The notes under the pieces: model-generated
Databases searched by the model: none
What the model was told of the DNA's origin: nothing
What the model saw: the letters and a program-made list of their open reading frames with translations, nothing else
Translations under genes and position numbers: made by a program
In this document: positions 1-5,785 of the stretch, piece by piece
Numbering within the stretch: the first letter of the stretch is position 1
Layout: every line of letters begins with the position of its first letter
Assembly: GCA_023392645.1 (NCBI GenBank)
Contig: JAEVYR010000009.1
Coordinates: 1-6,097 of the forward strand
Direction: 5' to 3'
Length of the DNA: 6,097 bases
DNA from: Chloroflexota bacterium
Lineage (GTDB): Bacteria > Chloroflexota > Chloroflexia > Thermomicrobiales > UBA6265

Positions 1-1
1 A

Positions 2-481
2 CTCACCCGAGCCGAGCTGCTCGCGATCGAGCGCGACCATATCGACCGCACCACCGATCCCGCACCCACGATCTACGTCTTTTATGCCGACGCCGCCAAA
101 CGAGGCAAGGAACGCCATCTGCTCACCTCGCCCGAGTTCGCCGCGACGCTCGATCGCTACATCGAGTCGCGCAACCCTCGGGGCAAGCTCTTCCCGGTCG
201 GACCGCAGGCGATCAACGGCATGGTTGAACGCGTCCGCCGCGCGGCGGGGATCGACAAGGATGTGAGTCCGAACGTGTTGCGCCACACGTTCGCGGTCGA
301 CCAGGCAGCCGCCGGCGCCGATCAGCAGCACCTGCTGGCCCTGCTCGGACTGGCGGACGACCCCCGCAACCGCGCCAGCGTCAACCGCTACCTTCGCCTC
401 GCCGAGCCGCCGATCAACACGCAGCCCAGCGGCGAGCCAGCAGACCCCACCCCGCCCTTCGACCCCAACCCCGTAGAATGA
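2..481 (+). CDS. Tyrosine recombinase/integrase-like protein, C-terminal part (5' end outside window), probably catalytically degenerate
   Basis: The frame is open from base 2 to a TGA at 479-481, giving 159 residues of a longer protein. The fold signature is the C-terminal catalytic domain of phage-integrase/XerC-D tyrosine recombinases. It opens with LTRAELLAIERDHID (the region of the first Arg box), followed by a beta-hairpin with KRGKERHLLTSPEF (the catalytic Lys region). The box SPNVLRHTFA corresponds to the usual HxLRHTFA, then comes LLALLGLADD in place of the usual LGH, and SVNRYL carries the Tyr position. By this by-eye alignment, Lys, the second Arg and Tyr are kept. The first Arg aligns with Thr, the HxxR His with Asn, and the LGH His with Leu. 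It may therefore bind DNA without performing normal strand exchange (inference). A proline-rich tail of about 25 residues follows the Tyr. No attachment site or mobile-element boundary is visible. Confidence 0.8.
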   Translation, partial: LTRAELLAIERDHIDRTTDPAPTIYVFYADAAKRGKERHLLTSPEFAATLDRYIESRNPRGKLFPVGPQAINGMVERVRRAAGIDKDVSPNVLRHTFAVDQAAAGADQQHLLALLGLADDPRNRASVNRYLRLAEPPINTQPSGEPADPTPPFDPNPVE

Positions 482-539
482 CGCTGCGCGGGCGCGCATT
501 CGGCCCCCGCCATCGATCGCTATCGGGGAGACCGTGGGA

Positions 540-1064
540 GTGACGACCGGGCAACTCATCATCATCGCGCTTCGCGTGGTCGTGCCGCTGTTGATTCTTC
601 GCCGTCCGCTCGCGGGCGGCATCATTGCGATGGCGCTCGACGCGCTCGACGTCGTGATGGTCGAGTGGATCAGCGATGGCGGCATGGGGCCGCACTACCA
701 TTCCATCGACAAGGTTCTCGACCTCTGGTACCTCGGTCTCGAGGCATGGGTCGCCTGGGGCTGGTCCGCGCGCATTCCTCGCCTGATCGCCCTGTGGCTG
801 TTCGGCTGGCGCGTGCTCGGCGTGATCCTGTTCGAGCTGACCGACCAGCGCTGGCTGCTGTTCGCCTTCCCCAACCTGTTCGAAAACTGGTTCCTCTTTG
901 TGCTGATCGTCTGGAAGTGGTTCCCGCGGGTGAAGCTGGACACCTGGCGCTCGGCGCTGATCTGGCTGGGAATCCTCTACATCCCCAAGCTCGGCCAGGA
1001 ATACCTGCTCCACGTCGCCGAAGCCCAGCCGTGGGACTGGGTCAAGCGCCAGCTCGGCTGGTAG
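540..1064 (+). CDS. Tryptophan-rich multi-pass integral membrane protein, function unknown
   Basis: I do not recognise a named family. The 174-residue product is mostly hydrophobic, with about five to six likely membrane segments, at roughly residues 4-20, 24-44, 56-75, 79-98, 104-127 and 136-152. It has about 16 Trp residues (near 9%). Charged residues sit inside or beside the predicted helices: DALDVVMVEW in segment 2, IDKVLDLWYLGLEAW in segment 3 and FENWF in segment 5. These could be functional rather than structural. The GTG at 540 is preferred because GGGGAG at 525-530 lies 9 bases upstream; an in-frame GTG at 534 lies only 3 bases from that motif. The gene starts 58 bp after the integrase-like gene on the same strand, so they could share a transcript, though nothing links their roles. 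It converges with the gene ending at 1110. No signal peptide cleavage site or known catalytic motif is evident. Confidence 0.8.
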   Translation: MTTGQLIIIALRVVVPLLILRRPLAGGIIAMALDALDVVMVEWISDGGMGPHYHSIDKVLDLWYLGLEAWVAWGWSARIPRLIALWLFGWRVLGVILFELTDQRWLLFAFPNLFENWFLFVLIVWKWFPRVKLDTWRSALIWLGILYIPKLGQEYLLHVAEAQPWDWVKRQLGW

Positions 1065-1092
1065 CAGCATTTTCGCCGGAGTATCTCGCAGC

Positions 1093-1140
1093 AAGAAACT
1101 GGAGCGAGCTCATCGTCCGCCGGCGTTGGCCTCGCTCCAG
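1093..1140 (-). terminator. Intrinsic terminator of the minus-strand unit, overlapping the ADP-ribosylglycohydrolase stop codon
   Basis: A perfect 10-bp inverted repeat, CTGGAGCGAG at 1099-1108 and CTCGCTCCAG at 1131-1140, is separated by 22 bases. Read on the minus strand, the 3' arm is followed directly by TTTCTTGC (1098-1091), so stem plus T-rich tail fits a factor-independent terminator for the gene ending at 1110. The first arm lies within the last ten or so codons and the loop contains the TGA stop. The loop is longer than usual and the T tract is interrupted, which lowers certainty. On the plus strand no T tract follows, so it is unlikely to stop transcription from the membrane-protein gene equally well. 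Confidence 0.6.
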
Positions 1141-2036
1141 GCCAGCAACGTCTCGGCGAGGCCGCTCAGCTCCTCGCGCGGCTCCAATACCGACAGCCAC
1201 CGCTCCGGAAGTGCCTCGACACCGTAGGCGGCCCCGACCAGCGCCCCCGTGACCGCGCCGGACGTATCGGTGTCGTCACCCATCGACACCGCCGTCACGA
1301 TCGCCTCTTCGGCGGACTCCCGGTGCGCGATCGCCCAGAATGCCGCGCCAAGCGTCTCCAGCACGAACCCGCCCGAACGCACGTCCCCGTATTCGCGCCC
1401 CGCCGTCTCCCGGATCGCCGTGACGACCTCGGCGTCGTCGACGCCGGCCACCGCCGCATCGACGACGCCGTCAACGGCGCCGCCATCGAGCAGGTACGCG
1501 ATCGCCTGGTTGAGCGCCACACTGCCCCACGTCGCCATCGAATCCGGGTGCGTCATCCTGGCGACATCGGTGCTCACCTGGCGCAACATCTCGGGGTTGT
1601 GCCGGAAACGCAGCGCGATCGGCGCGCAGCGCATCACCGAGCCGTTCCCAGCCAGCTTGCCGGGCGTCTCCGACGTCATCCGCACGCCCACCTCGGTCCA
1701 TGGCACGCCAGCCGCCAGTTTGGCCAGCGCTCGGCTCGTCGTGATGCCGATATCCTTGGGCTCGGACCGGTACCACGCCACGAAGTTCTCCACCACCTGG
1801 TCCAGGTCGATCCCGCGCGGCGAGCACGCCCGTGCGATCGCCAGTGCCATCGCGGTGTCATCGGTCACCTCGCCCACGCGCAGATCGTGCGGACCGCCAC
1901 CCATGATCTCGCGGACGCCGTTCGGGTAATCCCGCGCCAGCGCTGCCCGGGGCGAGAACTCGACCGCGCCGCCGAGCGCATCGCCCGCCGCCAATCCCAG
2001 CAGCGTCCCTCTGTACCGTGACCGCATCGTCGTCAC
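1110..2036 (-). CDS. ADP-ribosylglycohydrolase (DraG/ARH) family protein
   Basis: The 308-residue protein has the full set of DraG/ARH family marks. These are GLAAGDALGGAVEF (14-28), the metal-binding GEVTDDTAMA (56-65, with Thr59, Asp60 and Asp61), GNGSVMRCAPI (132-142), THPD (164-167) and the C-terminal metal site GDDTDTSG (255-262). Family members are soluble all-alpha enzymes with a binuclear Mg or Mn centre that hydrolyse ADP-ribose from proteins (classically arginine) or related ADP-ribosyl compounds. All expected metal ligands appear intact, so it should be active, but the substrate cannot be read from sequence. The GTG start at 2036 is chosen because GGAG (2048-2045) lies 8 bases upstream; an in-frame ATG at 2027 is the alternative. 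It begins 19 bp after the solute-binding protein stop, and its ribosome-binding site lies inside that gap, so the two are almost certainly one operon. No ADP-ribosyltransferase partner such as DraT is in the window. Confidence 0.92.
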   Translation of the reverse strand: MTTMRSRYRGTLLGLAAGDALGGAVEFSPRAALARDYPNGVREIMGGGPHDLRVGEVTDDTAMALAIARACSPRGIDLDQVVENFVAWYRSEPKDIGITTSRALAKLAAGVPWTEVGVRMTSETPGKLAGNGSVMRCAPIALRFRHNPEMLRQVSTDVARMTHPDSMATWGSVALNQAIAYLLDGGAVDGVVDAAVAGVDDAEVVTAIRETAGREYGDVRSGGFVLETLGAAFWAIAHRESAEEAIVTAVSMGDDTDTSGAVTGALVGAAYGVEALPERWLSVLEPREELSGLAETLLAWSEANAGGR

Positions 2037-2055
2037 TCGATACTCTCCTCAGCGT

Positions 2056-3291
2056 TCAACGGTTGGTCCGCGCCGCGGCGGGCGAGGCCATCGGGTTGAA
2101 GAACCATTCCTCGAACTGTTTCTTCAAGGTCTCACGATTATCCGCCCAGTACGCCCAGTTCTCGAAGAACTGAATCTCGAGATGCTCGGGTGCAGTCGGC
2201 AGCGTTTTGACGACGTCCGGCCGAATCAGCTCCAGCGCCTGCTTGTTGGCCGGCCCGAACGGCTGGTGCAGGCTGAAGTTCGCGCTCGGCACGGCCCGGG
2301 TGGCGAAGTTGATGAAGCTCATCGCGACGTCGAGGTTCTCGGCGCCGCGCGGTACGGCCCAGCTATCCGCCGAAATCATGCCGCCGTGCCAGGTCAACGT
2401 CACCAGCGAGGCGACATCCGGGAGCTGCGAGCGGATGTTCCACGCGCTCGCCAGCCCGACCTGACCGGTGCGCACAAGCTCCACCGGTTGCTTGCTGTCC
2501 TCGTAGAAGATCGTCGCCTCGCGGATGCGTTCGAGCGACGCGAACGCGCGGGGCACGTCCAGCGGGTACAAGGCATCCATTCCCACACCGTCCGCCAGCA
2601 GCGCGAACTCCAGCGTGCCGACCGGATCCCGGCGCAACGCGCGAGTGCCGGAAAAGGTGGAGAGGTCCCAAAAAACCGCCCACGACTCGGGAACCTCGCT
2701 GACCGCCGCCGACGACGCCATCACCGTGGAGTAATACATCGCGCCGACGCCGTGCTGCTGCGCGGCCTGCTCGTACAGCGATGACGGATCGACGATGTCG
2801 TAGTCGATCGCCGACAGGTAGCCCTGCTGCGCCAGCGGCAGCACGTCCTCTGCCGGAATCAACACGACATCCCAGACGGTTTCCCCGTTTTCGACCTGGT
2901 CGATCAGGTTGGCGATGCCGTCGCGGCCGAACGTCTGGTGCCGCACGGTGGCGCCGGTCGCGACCTCGAACGGATCGAAGAAGGCATTGGTGAGCGCGTC
3001 AAGATAATCGCCCACCCCGGCCGAGGCGACGACCAGCGACCGGGCGAACCAGCGCTCCGAATCGAGGTACCCAGGCACCGGAGAGCCGATCGCCGGCTGA
3101 GTCGGGGTCGGGGGCGCCTGGGTCGCCTCCGGCACCTCATCGAGCAGGTCGGTGGTCGGGGTCACGGCGTCCGCGGTCGCGTTGCCATCGCCGTCGTCCA
3201 GCGGCGAGCACCCGCCCAGCACCAGCAGCCCGGCGCCGGTCAGCATCGAGCGGCGTGACAATCGGGTTGTCGAAAACGGCCCAGATGTCAT
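2056..3291 (-). CDS. ABC-type extracellular solute-binding protein, Tat-exported lipoprotein, polyamine-binding (PotD)-like fold
   Basis: With the ATG at 3291 the product is 411 residues. The N terminus has a twin-arginine motif LSRRSML (11-17), a short hydrophobic stretch and the lipobox LGGC with Cys28, so it should be exported folded and lipid-anchored on the outer face of the cytoplasmic membrane. Residues 29-73 are a Pro/Thr/Asp-rich tether. From about residue 85 (SLVVASAGVGDYLDALT) it resembles periplasmic binding proteins of the family-1/PotD type. A WDVVLIPAEDVLPLAQQGYL segment and a C-terminal FGPANKQALELI (about 345-356) support that class. The likely role is capture of a small organic solute for uptake; the ligand is unknown. 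The start at 3291 has GAGGG 8-9 bases upstream. In-frame ATGs at 3333 and 3402 would add 14 or 37 residues before the Tat motif and have weaker ribosome-binding sites. No permease or transport ATPase is adjacent; the next gene downstream is the ADP-ribosylglycohydrolase. Confidence 0.85.
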   Translation of the reverse strand: MTSGPFSTTRLSRRSMLTGAGLLVLGGCSPLDDGDGNATADAVTPTTDLLDEVPEATQAPPTPTQPAIGSPVPGYLDSERWFARSLVVASAGVGDYLDALTNAFFDPFEVATGATVRHQTFGRDGIANLIDQVENGETVWDVVLIPAEDVLPLAQQGYLSAIDYDIVDPSSLYEQAAQQHGVGAMYYSTVMASSAAVSEVPESWAVFWDLSTFSGTRALRRDPVGTLEFALLADGVGMDALYPLDVPRAFASLERIREATIFYEDSKQPVELVRTGQVGLASAWNIRSQLPDVASLVTLTWHGGMISADSWAVPRGAENLDVAMSFINFATRAVPSANFSLHQPFGPANKQALELIRPDVVKTLPTAPEHLEIQFFENWAYWADNRETLKKQFEEWFFNPMASPAAARTNR

Positions 3292-3515
3292 GCTGCTCGC
3301 CCTCGTGTGCTTTGGTGTCCCGGAATCGTGCATCGCGTCGCGATTGCCTGAAATGATACGCGATAGGCCCGGCTCGTGGCCGCGCAAGCGTGAACCGCCC
3401 ATGCTCCAGCGGACGGATTATCCTGTACACTACCTTTACCGACGGCAGGTATCCGATCGGAGGCGGTGTCCCAACCGGGTTCGCCGCGCTACGCGCGACC
3501 CACGGAGACGCCGCG
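3292..3515. promoter_or_regulatory. Divergent intergenic region expected to hold promoters for both flanking transcripts
   Basis: This 224 bp region separates the start of the minus-strand binding protein from the plus-strand acidic protein, so both must be driven from here or nearby. On the minus strand, TATCAT (3358-3353) and GATAAT (3422-3417) each match 5 of 6 bases of a sigma-70 -10 box, but no good -35 box stands 16-18 bases upstream of either. On the plus strand, TACACT (3426-3431) is a weaker -10 candidate, with TGTACA palindromic at 3424-3429. The area around 3415-3437 is AT-richer than the surroundings, as is common for promoters in GC-rich genomes. No clear operator or riboswitch is visible. 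Confidence 0.4.
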
Positions 3516-3767
3516 ATGGACACCTACAATCTGTACATGGACGAGATCCCGGCAGATGACGGCGACGACGCCGAAACGGTCGATGTCGAGTTTCGTGTCG
3601 TTCCGGCCAGCGAGGACAGCAGCGACGACGACAACACGCCGGTTGTCGCTGGGCTCGATCTCGTTGACTTGATCAACCTGCGCGACGCGCTCTCGCAGGA
3701 GATCGACAACTACGCGCTCACCGCGCTCGAAGCAGAGGCCACCGCGGCGCTCGGCGCGGAAGACTGA
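3516..3767 (+). CDS. Small highly acidic protein of unknown function (83 residues)
   Basis: I do not recognise this gene. The ATG at 3516 is preferred because GGAG at 3504-3507 lies 8 bases upstream; a longer reading from an ATG at 3390 would cross the promoter region and lacks a ribosome-binding site. The product contains 24 Asp/Glu against only 2 Arg and no Lys, giving a net charge near -22. Residues 9-39 form an acid-rich, probably disordered stretch interrupted by a hydrophobic patch (VDVEFRVVPA). From about residue 46, GLDLVDLINLRDALSQEIDNY looks like an amphipathic helix, followed by an Ala/Glu-rich tail. There is no signal peptide, Cys or membrane segment, so it should be cytoplasmic. 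The charge could suit a nucleic-acid mimic, an ion-binding or a protein-binding role, but nothing identifies which. It is followed after 170 bp by the ABC-F gene on the same strand. Confidence 0.7.
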   Translation: MDTYNLYMDEIPADDGDDAETVDVEFRVVPASEDSSDDDNTPVVAGLDLVDLINLRDALSQEIDNYALTALEAEATAALGAED

Positions 3768-3842
3768 CCAGCACGCGGCTCCGGAGTGCGACCGGATCGC
3801 CGCCAGCCATGAGGTTCAAAGGCATATGACGGATTAGTCCTG

Positions 3843-3889
3843 CTCCGCGGGCCACTCGCCCTGCGGAGGTGAAGCTCCCACCGCTCCGC
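3843..3889 (+). promoter_or_regulatory. Candidate alternative-hairpin leader element upstream of the ABC-F gene
   Basis: Within the 170 bp gap before the ABC-F start, CTCCGC occurs at 3843-3848 and again at 3884-3889, with its exact complement GCGGAG between them at 3863-3868. The first pairing extends through GGG (3849-3851) with CCC (3859-3861) past a one-base bulge, leaving a 7-base loop. The second pairing, or a shorter one between GGAG (3865-3868) and CTCC (3875-3878), excludes the first. This is the geometry of attenuator-type leaders, and some ABC-F genes are known to be controlled that way. No T tract follows either stem. Chance pairing is easy in GC-rich DNA, so confidence is low. 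Confidence 0.25.
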
Positions 3890-3937
3890 CGGCGCAATGC
3901 CGAGCGTAGTGCCACGCTCTACCATGCAGGACAATCC

Positions 3938-5593
3938 ATGCTTACCCTCACCGGTGTCTCCCATCGCTTCGGCGATCACCTGTTGTTCGACAATCTCACC
4001 CTCAGCCTGAATCGTGGCGATCGCCTCGGCCTGATCGGCCCGAACGGCGCCGGCAAGTCGACCCTCATGCAGGTCATGGCTGGCTCGCTGCCCCCTGCCG
4101 ACGGCTCGCGCGCCGTCGCGCCGGGCGCCCGGATCGGCATGCTGCCGCAGGGCACCCTCGACATCGAGTCGGGCACGCTCGCGGACGCGCTCGACCCCGC
4201 GACAGGCGGCTGGTTCAGCGCCTCCCGGGCGCTCGACGACGCCACCGCCTCGCTCGCCGGCCCCGAGGGCAACAGCGATGCCACGCTCGATCGCTGGGAA
4301 TCCGCCCAGGCTCGCTTCGAATCGGCCGGCGGTTACGCCGTTGCCGATCGCCTCGACGCGCTCCTCGATCGCTTCGGGCTGCCCCCGAACGCGTCCGCGC
4401 GACCGCTGTCCAACCTCTCCGGGGGCGAGCGCACGCGCGCCGGTCTCGCCGCGCTGCTCGCCATGCAACCCGATCTCCTGCTGCTGGACGAGCCGACCAA
4501 TCACCTCGACATCGCCGGTCAACGCTGGCTGGTCGACTTCCTTGCTACCTACCCCGGCGCGGTGGTGATCGTCTCGCACGATCGCGCCTTTCTGGAGGAA
4601 ACGGTCAATCGCATCGCCGCGTTCCGGCCCGATTCGACCTCCATCGACTTGCACACCGGCGGTTACGCGGACTACGTGGAAACGCGCCAGAAGCGACAGG
4701 AGGCAGAGCTCGAAACCTGGAAGCGCCAGCAGGAAAAGATCGCGGCGCTGGAGTCATCCATCGACCAGCAGGAGCGCTCGGCACGCAAGGTCGAGGGCGA
4801 AACGATCCACTTCCACTACCGCAAGCGCGCGGCGAAGGTCGCCCGTGCCGCGACCGTTCGCAAGGCGCGGCTGGAGCGCATGCTGGACTCCGAGGAGCTG
4901 GTCGACAAGCCACGGCGACACTGGGGGCTGGCGCTGGACTTCCCGGAACCAGTGACGCAGGCGCGCGAGGTCGTCACGCTCGACCACGTCACGGTCCAGC
5001 GCGGAGGCCGAACGATCCTCGAGGATGTCTCGCTCGATCTCCGCTACGGCGAGCGTCTCGCGCTGATCGGGGGGAACGGTGCCGGCAAGACGACGCTGCT
5101 GCGCGTCATTTCCGGCGAGCTTCAGCCGGATACGGGCTACTGTCGCCTGGCCCCCGGCGTTCGCATCGGCCTGCTCGCGCAGGATCAGGAGTCGCTCGAT
5201 CCGGGCAAAACGGTGCTGGAATCCATTCAGGACCACGTCACCGCATCGGAGTCGGAGCTGCGCACCGAACTGCACCGATACCTGTTCGGTGGCGACAGCG
5301 TCCATCGCCGCGTCGCCGATCTCTCCTGGGGCGAGCGCACCCGGCTGATGCTGGCGGCGATCGCCATCCCGGGCGCCGATGTCCTGCTGCTCGACGAGCC
5401 GACCAACCATCTCGACCTGGACGCCCGCGAGGAGTTCGAGGAGGCGCTGACCGCATTCCCGGGAGCGGTCGTGCTCGTCTCCCACGACCGCTATGCCGTC
5501 TCGCGCATCGCCACGCGCGTGCTTCGCGTTGCCGCTGGCCACCTCCATGAGGTCGACCTCGCCACCGACCCTGAGTTCGCCGCGTTGGCGTAG
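3938..5593 (+). CDS. ABC-F family ATPase (soluble, ribosome-associated type)
   Basis: The 551-residue product has two ATP-binding cassettes and no membrane segments, the ABC-F layout. Cassette 1 has Walker A GPNGAGKST (34-42), signature LSGGE (160-164), Walker B LLLLDEPTNHLD (180-191) and switch His214 in SHDRAF. The interdomain linker at about 246-320 is charged and helical (ETRQKRQEAELETWKR and onward), with basic residues suited to contact tRNA or rRNA. Cassette 2 has Walker A GGNGAGKTT (378-386), signature LSWGE (462-466), Walker B LLLDEPTNHLD and His516. Family members bind the ribosomal E site and act in translation or in protection from ribosome-targeting antibiotics; sequence alone does not say which applies here. 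All catalytic Glu and Lys residues are present. The ATG at 3938 has AGGA 6 bases upstream; an in-frame GTG at 3869 would add 23 residues before the usual N terminus and abuts its purine motif, so it is unlikely. Confidence 0.95.
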   Translation: MLTLTGVSHRFGDHLLFDNLTLSLNRGDRLGLIGPNGAGKSTLMQVMAGSLPPADGSRAVAPGARIGMLPQGTLDIESGTLADALDPATGGWFSASRALDDATASLAGPEGNSDATLDRWESAQARFESAGGYAVADRLDALLDRFGLPPNASARPLSNLSGGERTRAGLAALLAMQPDLLLLDEPTNHLDIAGQRWLVDFLATYPGAVVIVSHDRAFLEETVNRIAAFRPDSTSIDLHTGGYADYVETRQKRQEAELETWKRQQEKIAALESSIDQQERSARKVEGETIHFHYRKRAAKVARAATVRKARLERMLDSEELVDKPRRHWGLALDFPEPVTQAREVVTLDHVTVQRGGRTILEDVSLDLRYGERLALIGGNGAGKTTLLRVISGELQPDTGYCRLAPGVRIGLLAQDQESLDPGKTVLESIQDHVTASESELRTELHRYLFGGDSVHRRVADLSWGERTRLMLAAIAIPGADVLLLDEPTNHLDLDAREEFEEALTAFPGAVVLVSHDRYAVSRIATRVLRVAAGHLHEVDLATDPEFAALA

Positions 5594-5608
5594 CGTCAGC
5601 CCTGAACA

Positions 5609-5627
5609 CCTGGCATGAGATGCCAGG
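5609..5627 (+). terminator. Hairpin 15 bp after the ABC-F stop, possible terminator
   Basis: CCTGGCAT (5609-5616) and ATGCCAGG (5620-5627) form a perfect 8-bp stem with a 3-base loop, just downstream of the ABC-F stop codon. The position fits a transcription terminator or a 3'-end stabilising hairpin. No T-rich tract follows (the next bases are CAAACCGCC), so a classical factor-independent terminator is not fully supported. Confidence 0.4.
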
Positions 5628-5723
5628 CAAACCGCCCCGGCACGAGGTCGGAGTGACGTTGCTGAGAGGCGCACGGTCGAACATGAACCACGTCGGCTTC
5701 CACGGTCCATGCACCCCTTGCCA

Positions 5724-5735
5724 GAACCCTGGTTC
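5724..5735. promoter_or_regulatory. Short palindrome upstream of the enolase-superfamily gene, possible operator
   Basis: GAACC, two bases, GGTTC forms a perfect interrupted palindrome about 50 bp before the ATG at 5786, where an operator for a sugar-responsive repressor could lie. The arms are only 5 bp, no second copy is visible in the window, and no regulator gene is present, so this is weak. The rest of the 192 bp spacer (5594-5785) shows no clear promoter; TTGCCA at 5718-5723 resembles a -35 box but has no partner -10 box. Confidence 0.2.
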
Positions 5736-5785
5736 CACCGGAGAGTGACGCAACGACGCTCGCTCGAAACGTCCAGGGAGGCACC

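Noticed and set aside
505..528. CCCCG / CGGGG inverted repeat that could hide the ribosome-binding site of the membrane-protein gene
   Set aside because: It has only 5 bp with a 14-base loop, which is expected by chance in DNA of this base composition.
414..1094. Open frame of 226 codons on the minus strand opposite the membrane protein
   Set aside because: The product is rich in His, Asp, Arg and Pro with no domain, while the plus strand gives clear hydrophobic helices and a ribosome-binding site, so the plus-strand frame is preferred.
1323..2021. Open plus-strand frame of 232 codons opposite the ADP-ribosylglycohydrolase gene
   Set aside because: The minus strand has every expected DraG/ARH motif in one frame. 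The plus-strand product is Arg/His-rich and resembles no protein family.
3771..3789. Hairpin-like GCAC...GTGC with an inner CTCCGGAG after the acidic-protein stop codon, considered as a terminator
   Set aside because: The outer stem is 4 bp, the inner palindrome cannot form at the same time, and no T tract follows.
3710..4654. Open frame of 314 codons on the minus strand
   Set aside because: It is antisense to the 5' half of the ABC-F gene, whose motifs are unambiguous. The antisense product is low complexity with no family signature.
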